Shown: positions 9,872 through 19,637, counted from the stretch's first letter. The stretch is 64,000 nucleotides of DNA from Pseudomonas sp. NBRC 111124 (GCF_001320245.1 NZ_BCBA01000027.1:62001-126000), one strand, 5' to 3'. Program-made: numbers and translations. The notes: generated by a model not told the origin, from the letters alone.

Positions 9872-11017
9872 ATGATCATTTCCGCCTCCACCGACTATCG
9901 CGCCGCGGCCCAACGCAAGCTGCCCCCCTTCCTCTTCCACTACGCCGACGGCGGTGCCTACGCCGAGCACACCCTGCGCCACAACGTTTCGGACCTGGCC
10001 AGCATCGCCCTGCGCCAGCGCGTGCTGAAGAACATGTCCGAGCTCAGCCTCGAAACCAAGCTGTTCGACGAGACCCTGAGCATGCCCGTGGCCTTGGCCC
10101 CGGTCGGCCTCACCGGCATGTACGCCCGCCGTGGCGAAGTGCAGGCGGCGCGAGCGGCGGCGGCCCACGGCATTCCGTTCACCATGTCCACGGTGTCGGT
10201 GTGCCCGATCGAAGAAGTGGCGCCCGCCATCGACCGGCCGATGTGGTTCCAGCTGTACGTGCTCAAGGACCGCGGCTTCATGCGCAACGCGCTGGAGCGG
10301 GCCAAGGCCGCCGGCGTGAAAACCCTGGTGTTCACCGTCGACATGCCGGTACCCGGCGCCCGCTACCGCGACGCCCACTCCGGCATGAGTGGCGCCAACG
10401 GCCCGATGCGCCGCGTGCTGCAAGCCATGACCCACCCCGAGTGGGCGTGGGATGTTGGAGTGATGGGCCGCCCGCACGACCTGGGCAACATCTCCAAGTA
10501 CCGCGGCAACCCCACGGGCCTTGCCGACTACATCGGCTGGCTGGGCAGCAACTTCGACCCGTCGATCTCGTGGAAGGACCTGGAATGGATTCGCGAATTC
10601 TGGGACGGCCCAATGATCATCAAAGGCATCCTCGACGCCGACGACGCCCGTGATGCGGTCAAGTTCGGTGCCGACGGCATCGTCGTGTCCAACCATGGCG
10701 GCCGCCAGCTCGACGGCGTGCTGTCCAGTGCCCGCGCCTTGCCGGCAATTGCCGATGCGGTCAAAGGTGACCTGAAGATCCTCGCCGACTCCGGCATCCG
10801 CAGCGGCCTCGACGTGGTGCGCATGATCGCCCTCGGCGCCGACACCGTGCTGATCGGCCGCGCCTTCCTCTGGGCACTGGCCGTACATGGCCAGGCCGGG
10901 GTGAAGAACTTGCTCGAACTGTTCGAGAAGGAAATGCGCGTGGCCATGGTGCTGACCGGCGCCAAGTCGATCAGCGAGATCACCCGCGATTCGCTGGTCC
11001 GCGAACTGGGCGCCTGA
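9872..11017 (+). CDS. lldD: FMN-dependent L-lactate dehydrogenase LldD
   Basis: The 381-residue alpha-hydroxyacid dehydrogenase oxidises L-lactate to pyruvate and passes electrons to the membrane quinone pool. It begins [16 protein letters not shown]. The C-terminal half carries the active-site motif [10 protein letters not shown] (catalytic His and Arg) and the FMN phosphate-binding region [20 protein letters not shown]. Start at 9872 gives the family N terminus; the frame is open to 9812. It lies 61 bp after lldP in the same operon. Confidence 0.97.
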   Translation: MIISASTDYRAAAQRKLPPFLFHYADGGAYAEHTLRHNVSDLASIALRQRVLKNMSELSLETKLFDETLSMPVALAPVGLTGMYARRGEVQAARAAAAHGIPFTMSTVSVCPIEEVAPAIDRPMWFQLYVLKDRGFMRNALERAKAAGVKTLVFTVDMPVPGARYRDAHSGMSGANGPMRRVLQAMTHPEWAWDVGVMGRPHDLGNISKYRGNPTGLADYIGWLGSNFDPSISWKDLEWIREFWDGPMIIKGILDADDARDAVKFGADGIVVSNHGGRQLDGVLSSARALPAIADAVKGDLKILADSGIRSGLDVVRMIALGADTVLIGRAFLWALAVHGQAGVKNLLELFEKEMRVAMVLTGAKSISEITRDSLVRELGA

Positions 11018-11092
11018 GCGCCTGCCCACCGTACCGCCTGAATGACCGGGGCACGCCGCGCGCCAGACGCCGCAGCCCCGCGAGGAGATTGC

Positions 11093-13903
11093 ATGAGCCT
11101 GCCCGCTGCGTTCCTGCGTGATGCCGAGCGCCTGATCCCTGCCGAACGCCGTTTCGACGACCCGACCTCTACCCTGGCCTTCGGCACCGACGCCAGCTTT
11201 TACCGGCTGATCCCCAAACTGGTGGTGCGCGTCGAGTCCGAGGACGAAGTGGTCGGGCTGATTCAACTGGCCCAGCGCGAACGCGTGCCGGTGACCTTCC
11301 GCGCCGCCGGCACCAGCCTGTCCGGCCAGGCCATCAGCGATTCGGTGCTGATCGTGCTCGGCGACAACTGGAACGGCCGGGAAATCCGCGGTCAGGGCGA
11401 GCAGATCCGTCTGCAACCCGGCGTTATCGGCGCCCAGGCCAACGCGTGGCTGGCCCCGTACGGGCGCAAGATCGGCCCCGACCCAGCCTCGATCAACGCC
11501 TGCAAGATCGGCGGCATCGTTGCCAACAACGCCAGCGGCATGTGCTGCGGTACCGCGCAGAACACCTACCATACCCTCGCCGGCCTGCGCCTGGTGCTGG
11601 CCGACGGCACCCGCCTGGACAGCGAAGACCCGGCCAGTGTCGCGGCCTTCGAAACCAGCCACGCCGAACTGCTCGAATCGCTGGCTCGCCTTGGCCGCGA
11701 AACCCGCGCCAACACCGCACTGGCCGACCGCATCCGGCACAAATACCGCCTGAAGAACACCACCGGCCTGTCACTCAACGCACTGGTGGACTACGACCAA
11801 CCACTGGATATCCTGCAGCACCTGCTGGTCGGTTCCGAAGGCTCCCTGGGCTTCATCAGCGCCGTCACCTACGACACCGTGCCCGACCATCCGCACAAGG
11901 CCAGCGCCCTGCTGGTGTTCCCCAGCGTGGAAAGTTGCTGCCGCGCCGTCACCGTGCTCAAGCACCAGCCGGTGTCCGCCGTCGAGCTGCTCGACCGCCG
12001 CAGCCTGCGCTCGGTGCAGAACATGGCGGGCATGCCGCTATGGGTCAAAGGCCTGTCGGACGACGCCTGCGCCCTGCTGATCGAGTCCCGCGCCGCCAGC
12101 CAGAGCCTGCTGCATGAGCAACTGCAGCGGGTGATGGCCTCGATCGCCGACTACCCGCTGGAGCAGAAGGTCGAGTTCAGCGAAGACCCAGCCGTGTACA
12201 ACCAGCTGTGGAAGATCCGCAAGGACACCTTCCCCGCCGTCGGCGCCGTGCGCCAGACCGGCACCACGGTGATCATCGAAGACGTCACCTTCCCCGTCGA
12301 GCAACTGGCCGAAGGCGTCAACCGTCTGATCCGTCTGTTCGACAAGCACCAGTACGACGAGGCGATCATCTTCGGCCACGCGCTGGAAGGTAACTTGCAC
12401 TTCGTCTTCACCCAAGGTTTCAACAGCGCCGAGGAAGTCGCCCGTTACCAAGCCTTCATGGACGACGTGGCGCAGCTGGTGGCGGTAGAGTTCGGCGGCT
12501 CGCTCAAGGCCGAACATGGCACCGGGCGCAACATGGCGCCGTTCGTAGAACTGGAATGGGGCCATGACGCCTACCAGCTGATGTGGAAGCTCAAGCGCCT
12601 GCTCGACCCCAACGGTATCCTCAACCCTGACGTGGTGCTGAGTGAAGACCCGGACATCCACCTGAAAAACCTCAAGCCGCTGCCCGCCGCCGATGAGATC
12701 GTCGACAAGTGCATCGAGTGCGGCTTCTGCGAACCGGTCTGCCCCTCCAAGGGTCTGACCCTCAGCCCCCGCCAGCGCATTGTCATGTGGCGCGACATCC
12801 AGGCGAAGAACCGCGCCGGCGTCGACACCCGCGAGCTGCTGCAGACCTACCAGTACCAAGGTATCGACACCTGCGCCGCCACCGGCCTGTGCGCCCAGCG
12901 CTGCCCGGTCGGCATCAACACCGGCGAGCTCGTGAAGAAACTGCGCAGCCAGGCCGCTGACCACGCCAAGACAGCCGACTGGCTGGCCGAGCATTTCCAT
13001 ACCGCCCTGGCCGGCGCCCGCTTCACCCTCACCGCCGCCAATACCGCCCGCAAGCTGCTCGGCGCCCCACGCCTGGGACGCCTCAGTGCATCACTGAGCA
13101 AGGCCAGCAAAGGCCGCCTGCCGCAGTGGACCCCGGCCATGCCCCAGCCGCTGCGCACAATGGATTTCGGCCCCGCGAGCAACGACGCCCGCCCCCGCGT
13201 GGTCTACCTCGCCGCCTGCGTTTCCCGGGTGATGGGCCCCGCCTACGCCGACCGCGAGCAAAGCTCGCTGCTGGACAAGACCCGCGCCCTGCTGGAAAAA
13301 GCCGGTTACCAGATCGTATTCCCGGGCAACGCCGACAGCCTCTGCTGCGGCCAGCCGTTCGCCTCCAAGGGCTACCCCGAGCAGGCCGAACACAAGCGCC
13401 AGGAGCTGATCAACGCCCTGCTCCACGCCAGCCGCGGCGGCCTCGACCCGATCTACTGCGACACCAGCCCCTGCACCCTGCGCCTGGTGCAGGACCTGGG
13501 CGAAACCCGGCTGGACCTGTACGACCCCGTGCGCTTCATCCGCACCCACCTGGTCGACAAACTGGAGTTCACCCCCCAGGACGAGCCGGTGGCCGTGCAC
13601 GTGACCTGCAGCACCCAGCACCTGGGCGAAAGCCAGGCGCTGATCGACCTGGCCCGCCGTTGCAGCAAGCAGGTGGTGATCCCGGAGGGCATTCACTGCT
13701 GCGGCTTTGCCGGCGACAAGGGCTTCACCACCCCCGAGCTCAACGCCCACTCGCTGCGCAGCCTGAAGGATGCGGTGCAGTATTGCAGCGAAGGCATCTC
13801 CACCAGCCGCACCTGTGAAATCGGTCTGTCCAGCCACAGCGGCATCGACTATCACGGGTTGGTCTACCTGGTAGACCGCGTTACCCGTCCACGCAGCATC
13901 TGA
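11093..13903 (+). CDS. dld: FAD/Fe-S D-lactate dehydrogenase (quinone-type)
   Basis: The 936-residue fusion oxidises D-lactate to pyruvate. The N-terminal FAD_binding_4 domain has TFRAAGTSLSGQA, followed by an FAD-oxidase C domain. Around residue 540 come two 4Fe-4S motifs, CIECGFCEPVCPS and CAATGLCAQRCPVGI. The C terminus has two CCG-type cysteine-rich repeats (SLCCGQPF and HCCGFAGDKG). This is the layout of the long D-lactate dehydrogenase found with lldPD in pseudomonads. The ATG at 11093 is preceded by a GAGGAG ribosome site; a longer frame from 11042 lacks one. Confidence 0.95.
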   Translation: MSLPAAFLRDAERLIPAERRFDDPTSTLAFGTDASFYRLIPKLVVRVESEDEVVGLIQLAQRERVPVTFRAAGTSLSGQAISDSVLIVLGDNWNGREIRGQGEQIRLQPGVIGAQANAWLAPYGRKIGPDPASINACKIGGIVANNASGMCCGTAQNTYHTLAGLRLVLADGTRLDSEDPASVAAFETSHAELLESLARLGRETRANTALADRIRHKYRLKNTTGLSLNALVDYDQPLDILQHLLVGSEGSLGFISAVTYDTVPDHPHKASALLVFPSVESCCRAVTVLKHQPVSAVELLDRRSLRSVQNMAGMPLWVKGLSDDACALLIESRAASQSLLHEQLQRVMASIADYPLEQKVEFSEDPAVYNQLWKIRKDTFPAVGAVRQTGTTVIIEDVTFPVEQLAEGVNRLIRLFDKHQYDEAIIFGHALEGNLHFVFTQGFNSAEEVARYQAFMDDVAQLVAVEFGGSLKAEHGTGRNMAPFVELEWGHDAYQLMWKLKRLLDPNGILNPDVVLSEDPDIHLKNLKPLPAADEIVDKCIECGFCEPVCPSKGLTLSPRQRIVMWRDIQAKNRAGVDTRELLQTYQYQGIDTCAATGLCAQRCPVGINTGELVKKLRSQAADHAKTADWLAEHFHTALAGARFTLTAANTARKLLGAPRLGRLSASLSKASKGRLPQWTPAMPQPLRTMDFGPASNDARPRVVYLAACVSRVMGPAYADREQSSLLDKTRALLEKAGYQIVFPGNADSLCCGQPFASKGYPEQAEHKRQELINALLHASRGGLDPIYCDTSPCTLRLVQDLGETRLDLYDPVRFIRTHLVDKLEFTPQDEPVAVHVTCSTQHLGESQALIDLARRCSKQVVIPEGIHCCGFAGDKGFTTPELNAHSLRSLKDAVQYCSEGISTSRTCEIGLSSHSGIDYHGLVYLVDRVTRPRSI

Positions 13904-13934
13904 CCCTCAATAACTACAGGCGGCGCAAAAACCT

Positions 13935-14017
13935 GTGGGAGCGGGCGCGCCCGCGAACACGGGCGAAGCCCGTGCCATCCAATGCAGCGCCTGCTTCGCG
14001 GGCGCGCCCGCTCCCAC
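13935..14017. repeat. REP-type inverted pair
   Basis: A 23-base unit at 13935-13957 (core gtgggagcgggcgcgcccg) and its exact reverse complement at 13995-14017 enclose a shorter hairpin (cacgggcgaagcccgtg). This is a REP doublet in the gap after dld. It could form a long stem in the dld 3' transcript. Confidence 0.9.
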
Positions 14018-14104
14018 ATGCCACCACTCGAATTGAACCCCCGCCAAATCACAGCAGTCCACTTTTATAGGCCCACCTCCCAGCGGCCATAAAAGGAGAC
14101 ACCC

Positions 14105-14398
14105 ATGAAAGGTACCGCGCTTTCGGCCCTCTTCGCGGCCGCTACCCTATTGGCATCGCCGGCCTTCGCCGCCGATGACCTGTGCACCGCCAACCTGCAG
14201 AAGATCGACGACAGCATGGCCACCGCCGGTGCTACCTCCGAAGGTTTGGACAAGGCCCTGACCGAGCAGGTCGACAAAGCCAAAGCCGCCCAGGCTTCAG
14301 GCGACACCAAGGGCTGCATCGCGATCACCAGCAAAGTGCTGGAGCGCCTGGAAAAAACCGAGAAAGGCAGCGGTTCAGCCGGCGGCAGCGGTGCTTGA
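14105..14398 (+). CDS. Small secreted protein of unknown function
   Basis: This 97-residue protein has a clear signal peptide ending ASPAFA before AADDLC, so it is probably periplasmic. The mature part is helical and rich in Ala, Lys and Gln. It has two cysteines (DDLCTAN and GDTKGCIAI) that could form one disulfide, and a Gly/Ser-rich tail. A ribosome site (AAAGGAGA) lies just before the ATG. Family not recognised. It lies between the dld REP doublet and ssrA. Confidence 0.85.
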   Translation: MKGTALSALFAAATLLASPAFAADDLCTANLQKIDDSMATAGATSEGLDKALTEQVDKAKAAQASGDTKGCIAITSKVLERLEKTEKGSGSAGGSGA

Positions 14399-14500
14399 GC
14401 CCTCGCAACGCGGGTGACAGGACCGGCTGTCGACGTCGCCCGCGCAATGGCGTATACTCCACCTCACGTGCCGTAAGGTGCGTTAGCCAAGAGCTAGTGT

Positions 14501-14892
14501 GGGGCCGATCAGGATTCGACGCCGGTAGCGAAACTCTAGGTGCATGCCGAGTTGGTAACAGAACTCGTAAATCCACTGTTGCAACTTTCTATAGTTGCCA
14601 ATGACGAAAACTACGAGGGTTACGCTCTCGCTGCGTAAGCAGCTGAGCCCGCTCTCCTGGTAGCTTCGGCTCCAGCAATCATCAGGGGATGCCTGTAAAC
14701 CCGAAATGATTGTCATACAGAACAGGATCGTCGTGTAGCACGTTGGGGGCAAAGCGACTAAAACTTACCCAACTCATCCAAAGCACCCTGCCCGTCGGGC
14801 GGCTGCGGATTAAATCAGTAGACACGGCTAAGCATGTAGTACCGACAGCGGAGTACTGGCGGACGGGGGTTCAAATCCCCCCGGCTCCACCA
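14501..14892 (+). ncRNA. ssrA: Transfer-messenger RNA (tmRNA)
   Basis: The 392-base RNA rescues stalled ribosomes with SmpB. The 5' end ggggccgatcaggattcgac pairs with the 3' end cggctccacca to form the acceptor stem. The T-arm (gggggttcaaatcccccc) is intact and CCA is encoded. The tag frame at 14597-14638 reads ANDENYEGYALAA then TAA, ending in the proteolysis signal ALAA. A -10-like TATACT lies at 14454-14459. The 3' end serves as the attachment site of the island that follows. Confidence 0.97.
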
Positions 14893-14895
14893 AAT
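14870..14895 (+). other. Left attachment site (attL) at the ssrA 3' end
   Basis: The ssrA T-arm 3' half and acceptor (ttcaaatcc...ccggctccaccaaat) are the presumed integration core. A diverged copy (ttcagatta...ccggcccaccaaat) lies at 53292-53316. Both copies are followed by an aaagacg...cgtcttttttt hairpin. An integrase gene starts 180 bp inside. Confidence 0.8.
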
Positions 14896-14903
14896 GATCA
14901 ATC

Positions 14904-14925
14904 AAAGACGTCCACGGACGTCTTT
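14904..14925. terminator. Terminator after ssrA
   Basis: The stem aaagacgtcc / ggacgtcttt with a short AC loop and a T-run follows the CCA end of ssrA by 11 bases. A sister hairpin lies at the other end of the island (53325-53347). Confidence 0.88.
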
Positions 14926-15006
14926 TTTTGTGCCTGAAACTCAGCAAATACGGGGCTTTCAGCGCCATGGCGATCCAATAGCGTCCAGCAGCATCTATGT
15001 TTTCGT

Positions 15007-15073
15007 GTATTCCACGTGGTATTCCAAGCACTCAGCTGGTATTTTTTGGAATACACAACCAGCTTTGGAATAC
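15007..15073. repeat. Integrase arm-type repeats, left end
   Basis: Four copies of an 8-base word lie here: gtattcca at 15007 and 15019, and its complement tggaatac at 15047 and 15066. They are immediately upstream of the integrase start. The same word recurs as a pair at 53219-53238 near attR. The arrangement suggests arm-type binding sites for the island integrase, perhaps also controlling its promoter. Confidence 0.6.
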
Positions 15074-15076
15074 ATC

Positions 15077-16333
15077 ATGGGTGCCCAAGCTACTCGCCTC
15101 TCTGACCTCAAAGTCAAAACCGCCAAGCCTAGTGAAAAGGACTACACACTAACTGATGGCAACGGCCTCCAGATGCGAGTGAGAAGCAATGGCTCTAAGC
15201 TGTGGAATTTTAACTATATCCATCCCGTAACGAAGAAACGGATAAACATGGGTCTAGGAACTTTCCCTGAAGTGAGCCTGGCTCAGGCGCGCAAGCGAAC
15301 CGTCGAGGCTAGGGAGCTTGTTGCCCAAGGAGTCGATCCGAAGGAACAGCGCAACGCTAACCGTCAGGCGAAAAAAGCCGCGACCGAACATACCTTTCAG
15401 AACATCGCGACGGCTTGGTATGAGCTGAAAAAGGACTCGGTGACACAGGCCTACGCTGAGGACATCTGGCGCTCCCTCACGCTACACATCTTCCCTGATT
15501 TGGGCACCACTCCGATCTCAGCCATCAACGCCCCTCAGGTTATCAACTTGCTCCGACCACTCGAAACCAAGGGCAGCCTTGAGACTGTGAAGCGGCTGAC
15601 GCAGCGACTCAACGAGATCATGACCTACGGGGTCAACTCGGGACTGATTCACGCGAACCCCCTTAGCGGCATCCGCTCCGTCTTCAAGAAACCGAAAAAG
15701 AAAAACATGCCGGCACTACCCCCCGATGAGCTGAAAGAGCTCATGGTGGCAATAGCCAATGCCAGCATAAAAAGAACAACCCGCTGCCTGATCGAATGGC
15801 AGCTCCACACCATGACTCGACCAATCGAGGCAGCAACCACCCGCTGGGCAGATATCGACATCGAGAAGAAGATCTGGACGATCCCTGCGGAGCGTATGAA
15901 GAAGCGCCGCACGCACATTGTCCCGCTCACGGAGCAGGCTCTCGCGCTCCTGGAAGCTATCAAACCTTACAGTGGACATCGGGAGTATGTGTTCCCCGCA
16001 GACCGAAACCCCCGCACCCACTGCAACAGCCAGACCGCCAACATGGCGCTGAAACGAATGGGCTTCGAGGGACGCCTGGTCAGCCACGGCATGCGCTCGA
16101 TGGGTAGCACCATCCTCAACGAGCATGGCTGGGATCCCGAGTTGATCGAGGTAGCACTGGCCCACGTCGATAAAGACGAGGTTCGCAGTGCCTACAACCG
16201 TGCGGACTACATCGAGCGGAGACGCCCGATGATGACCTGGTGGAGTGAGCACATCCAGGGAGCAGCAACGGGCAATCTGTCGGTATCAGCTATCCAGGAG
16301 AATAGGGACAAAAAAGTCGTTTCGATACGTTGA
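15077..16333 (+). CDS. Tyrosine-type site-specific integrase (P4 family)
   Basis: The 418-residue protein has the N-terminal integrase DUF4102 arm-binding region (LSDLKVKTAKPSEKDYTLTDG), a SAM-like core-binding domain, and a catalytic domain. Visible catalytic residues are Arg in TMTRPIEA, the HGMR box, a His in ALAHVDKDEVRSAY, and the Tyr nucleophile in NRADYIERRRP. It sits just inside attL and is expected to integrate and excise the island at ssrA. The ATG at 15077 gives the family start; a longer frame runs back over the arm repeats. Confidence 0.95.
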   Translation: MGAQATRLSDLKVKTAKPSEKDYTLTDGNGLQMRVRSNGSKLWNFNYIHPVTKKRINMGLGTFPEVSLAQARKRTVEARELVAQGVDPKEQRNANRQAKKAATEHTFQNIATAWYELKKDSVTQAYAEDIWRSLTLHIFPDLGTTPISAINAPQVINLLRPLETKGSLETVKRLTQRLNEIMTYGVNSGLIHANPLSGIRSVFKKPKKKNMPALPPDELKELMVAIANASIKRTTRCLIEWQLHTMTRPIEAATTRWADIDIEKKIWTIPAERMKKRRTHIVPLTEQALALLEAIKPYSGHREYVFPADRNPRTHCNSQTANMALKRMGFEGRLVSHGMRSMGSTILNEHGWDPELIEVALAHVDKDEVRSAYNRADYIERRRPMMTWWSEHIQGAATGNLSVSAIQENRDKKVVSIR

Positions 16334-16518
16334 CCAACAAACACTGCCCAAAAGTAGTCGTTTGCAATAGACAAATAACTACTATTCGCAGACATTTGCA
16401 CGGAATACGGATGTGCCGGATTTAGCCCGATAGCACGCCGCTATTGGAGACCCGTCATTTCTTTAAGGACCCTCTACATCAGGGTTGACCGGCGCACCTT
16501 TGTTACCTATCGGATTAG

Positions 16519-17312
16519 CTAAGGTATTGTCTCTACCTCGTCTATGGTAAACCAGTTGCTTTCCTTGATTCTATCAAGTGCCGCTGCTGGGTCGGACGAC
16601 CAGAGCACCAGGGCAAGCGACTCCTGAGCGCGGCTGCAGGTTACGTAAAACAACCGCAAGGTGCGGTCGATAGTCGTTTCTTTGCCCTGCTCTGCGTTCT
16701 CTTTGTCCCGCTTGCTAAGCTCCACACCACCAAAAATCTTGTCGTAGGAAATAAGGAAACCACCAGCAAGAGCATCATCCATAACAACCATGACGTGCAT
16801 AAACTCAGAACCTTTCACCACCTGATGCGTTGCAAGAACTGAATTCCCGGCGAGGTAAGTTCGGTAAAGTCTGAGTTGACTCCAAGGTGCGGCGAACAGC
16901 GCACACCACCCACGCCGCATCCTGGCCTGTTTGGATTCCTCTTCCCCCCGGCCCGGTGCCGGAAGAGGTGGCGACTTGTCCGCATATGCTTCCGAGAGGC
17001 GATGATCGACTTCAAATAAGTGTGCGCTCAAGACTGGTGCGAGCACTTCTGCAATAGTTGAGTTTGAATTGCCGCAGGCGGTGGCAAATGCAGTGATGGC
17101 ATTCAGCATCTCCTCCACGCGACTCGCTCGTGAGACACATTCCTCCGGTAGGTTGTCGAGGCGTCCATACCGACGAAATACCTCTGTGACCTTTAACTCG
17201 TTTACGGCACCGTCAATATCTACGCATGCTTCAAGCTGAGCAAGCTCGTTTAGGAGAAGGCGCTGATCGAACTTGCGCTCGCCAAGCTGCAGGCCAGTGA
17301 GCGCCAGGAGGT
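16519..17312 (-). pseudogene. UvrD/Rep-type helicase, C-terminal remnant
   Basis: The open frame ends at 16519 and continues upstream without a stop to about 17312, but there is no start codon before the GTG at 17118. The C-terminal part has helicase motifs: THQVVKGSEF (motif V-like) and RLFYVTCSRAQESLAL (motif VI). Upstream the frame reads LTGLQLGERKFDQRLLLNEL, continuous with a helicase 2A domain. The ATP-binding half (Walker A and B) is missing and is replaced at about 17313 by an unrelated DUF3077-type gene. It is probably the relic of a defence or repair helicase. The exact break is uncertain. Confidence 0.7.
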
Positions 17313-17318
17313 GATGAC

Positions 17319-17621
17319 ATGAGCGCGCTTCCCGAGGCCGAGAAGGCCACTACCGCAGATGTGACGAGCTTCATCACGAACCAGAATCCGCCCATGGACT
17401 TGTTCCACATCAGCCCTGGCGTGCCCTGCGACTATGCCCTGGAACAGGCCTCGACCCTGTTGGGGTGCGTGCACAAGCTGATCCTCGCGGGGGCTGTGGA
17501 TGAAGATGGCGACATGATCTGGGCCGCCTATTACCTGAGTGGGCTTGCCCAGGCGATTCTCGCGGATGTGGAGGCTGGGCGGATGCGGAACAAGCGGGAG
17601 AAGACTGTTCTGAAGGCCTAG
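17319..17621 (+). CDS. DUF3077-type small protein
   Basis: The 100-residue protein resembles the one at 54010-54279. Both have the segment (D/P)LF-I-x-G(V/I)PC followed by EQAS-L(L/M)G and a second helix ending in LCALAKALL- or LSGLAQAIL-like sequence. The family is common and unexplained in Pseudomonas. A strong ribosome site (AGGAGGTGATGAC) precedes the ATG. It starts exactly where the helicase remnant breaks off. Confidence 0.75.
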   Translation: MSALPEAEKATTADVTSFITNQNPPMDLFHISPGVPCDYALEQASTLLGCVHKLILAGAVDEDGDMIWAAYYLSGLAQAILADVEAGRMRNKREKTVLKA

Positions 17622-17870
17622 AAATCCTGTGGGGAGTCCACTCAGCCCGCTGGGCTGCGCGATCGGGCGCGTAGCGGCCGTAGATGGCATGCCGGGTGCG
17701 ATAGCCGCGGATATCCCCCCGGCTGATTGGTAAGCCGTGGGCGCAGCGGCGCACCTTGCGCCGGTGCGCGCGCTCACGCCAGTCAGAAGCTGTAGTTGAA
17801 ACGCCTCATCACATTGCGCGGTGCCGTGAACACCGTACAGACCGGTTTAGCTGTAGTACTGCGAGGCGGC

Positions 17871-18230
17871 TTACTCAGCAACCGCGGCGGTCACGATGAT
17901 CTCGACCAGCACATCCGGCGCGCCCATGTCGCACTGGGCGGTGGCGCGCGTGGGGGCGCAACCCGGTGCGGTCCAGGCGTTCCAGACCTCATTCATGCTG
18001 TCGAAGTCACGGGCCAGGTCTTTGATCCAGATTTGCGCTGTCAGCACCCGGCTTTTGTCTGAGCCCGCCTTCTCAAGATAAGCTTCAATTTTCGCCAATG
18101 TATCGCGTGTTTGGCCGGCGATATCTTGAGTGCGGTCATCGGCGGTCATCCCGCCGACATAAATCACACCATTATAAATAACGACCCGGCTACGGCGCGG
18201 GTCAGTTTCGATGCGAACGATATCACTCAT
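17871..18230 (-). CDS. RidA family imine/enamine deaminase
   Basis: The 119-residue protein is a RidA/YjgF-type trimeric enzyme that hydrolyses reactive imines released by amino-acid or amine oxidation. Visible motifs are YNGVIYVGGMTADD near residue 19, QTRDTLAKIEAYLEKAG, and the C-terminal region with Arg in PTRATAQCDM (the carboxylate-binding Arg) and VEIIVTAAV. It is the last gene of the minus-strand cluster starting with the LysR gene. It fits as the detoxifier of imine products from the adjacent oxidase. Confidence 0.9.
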   Translation of the reverse strand: MSDIVRIETDPRRSRVVIYNGVIYVGGMTADDRTQDIAGQTRDTLAKIEAYLEKAGSDKSRVLTAQIWIKDLARDFDSMNEVWNAWTAPGCAPTRATAQCDMGAPDVLVEIIVTAAVAE

Positions 18231-18266
18231 ATAGGCTCCTGGATTTTAGTATGAAGAACGGGCGAA

Positions 18267-19637
18267 CTAATGTGTAAGTTCGCCCAGTAAAATAGGTTTG
18301 ATAGGGGCGCGAACGCGGTAGTGGCCGACCTCGTTAGGATCGACGTTGCGCGTTTTCGCGATAATTTCGGTGACGGTTAAACCGCAGAAACGTCCTTGGC
18401 ATGGCCCCATGCCGCAGCGGCCAAATGCCTTGGTTTGATTCGGCCCATGGCAGCCCAACGCTACATAGCTGCGAATCTGCCCAGCAGTCACTTCCTCGCA
18501 GCGGCACACCAGCACGTTATCGTCTGCGGGAATTCTATTTTCCTCTTGGGGGCGATAAAGAACATCCAGGAACTTTCTGATGCTCGTAGCGTTTTCCAAC
18601 TGCTGAGCCAGTCCGGCCAGTTGATGTCCCAAGCCCTGCAAACTTCCAAGCTGCGCCCCAATTGCCAAGGCCGCCAAGCGTCCCTGTACAGCAGATGCCT
18701 TGGCGCCGACGATGCCTCGGCTATCACCGGCGACGTAGATCACGGTGTCGCCCAGGCGTCCATGCTCATCGGTATGCGGCAACCAGCAAAGTTGCTCGGG
18801 GCTCCAATAGTGCGCGGCGCCCGTCGAGAGGCTGAGTTGCGCATTCGGGACCACCCCTTGATGCAGTAACACCAGAGAAGACGCGACGGACGTGCGCTGC
18901 CCGCGATGTTTGAATTGAATGCCTTGGGCCGCATGGTCCCCCACGATTGCCAGGTCGGTAGCGCCCGAGTAAACCTTGACCCCGTGACGCTTGATCGACG
19001 CGAGCAGCTTCATGCCCTTGGCAAGATCACGCCAGCCTTTGAGCGCACCAGCCGCTTCGCGCAACGCCCGGACATAAGCCGACTGTGGTGTGGTGTCCAC
19101 CAACGCCTTGATCGCCACGCCTGCCCTGAGGTATTGCCAAGCCAAGAGGTAGAGCAGCGGACCGCAACCGGCGAGGACAACGGGCTCGGTAGGCAGTGCA
19201 CCAGCCCCTTTGAGCATGATCTGACCGGCACCCGCGCCCATTACACCAGGTAACGTCCAGCCTTTGATGGGGAATGGTCGCTCCATGGCGCCGCTGGCCA
19301 GTACGACATACTTGCCGACGATGTCTTCATTATGGCCATTGGCGATGTAATTGATTTCCCCCGAAGCGGCCACGTTCCAGACCACCGCACCGGTGATGTG
19401 GATAGCACCGCTGGCTTTGAATTCACGAGCAAGGGCTCGGCCTGCGACGTAATCCGCGCCGAGGATGTGTTGTATGGCTTCAGGAGCGGACTCGATCCGC
19501 CGATAGATCTGGCCGCCGAGCGCTGGTTGCTCGTCCAGCACGACCACCGTCAACCCCTGGGCGCGTGCCTGGCAGGCTGCGGCCATTCCAGCTGGGCCGG
19601 CACCGACGACCACCAGGTCTACCGGGACATTATTCAT
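18267..19637 (-). CDS. FAD/NAD-binding, [2Fe-2S] oxidase subunit (OoxA/HcnB-like)
   Basis: The 456-residue flavoprotein has a Rossmann FAD motif VVVGAGPAGMAAAC at residues 9-22. A second nucleotide region lies near VVLAGCGPLLYLLA. The C-terminal iron-sulfur motif is CRCEEVT plus RCGMGPCQGRFC. This is the pattern of HcnB, opine-oxidase subunit A and related dehydrogenase alpha subunits. Start at 19637 (MNNVPVDLVV) puts the FAD motif at the N terminus and overlaps the previous gene by 8 bases. It probably forms a three-subunit dehydrogenase with the next two genes upstream. Confidence 0.9.
   Translation of the reverse strand: MNNVPVDLVVVGAGPAGMAAACQARAQGLTVVVLDEQPALGGQIYRRIESAPEAIQHILGADYVAGRALAREFKASGAIHITGAVVWNVAASGEINYIANGHNEDIVGKYVVLASGAMERPFPIKGWTLPGVMGAGAGQIMLKGAGALPTEPVVLAGCGPLLYLLAWQYLRAGVAIKALVDTTPQSAYVRALREAAGALKGWRDLAKGMKLLASIKRHGVKVYSGATDLAIVGDHAAQGIQFKHRGQRTSVASSLVLLHQGVVPNAQLSLSTGAAHYWSPEQLCWLPHTDEHGRLGDTVIYVAGDSRGIVGAKASAVQGRLAALAIGAQLGSLQGLGHQLAGLAQQLENATSIRKFLDVLYRPQEENRIPADDNVLVCRCEEVTAGQIRSYVALGCHGPNQTKAFGRCGMGPCQGRFCGLTVTEIIAKTRNVDPNEVGHYRVRAPIKPILLGELTH

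Noticed and set aside
9761..11740. 659-codon minus-strand frame opposite lldD and dld
   Set aside because: It lies fully over two well-recognised plus-strand genes; the open frame follows from high GC at third positions.
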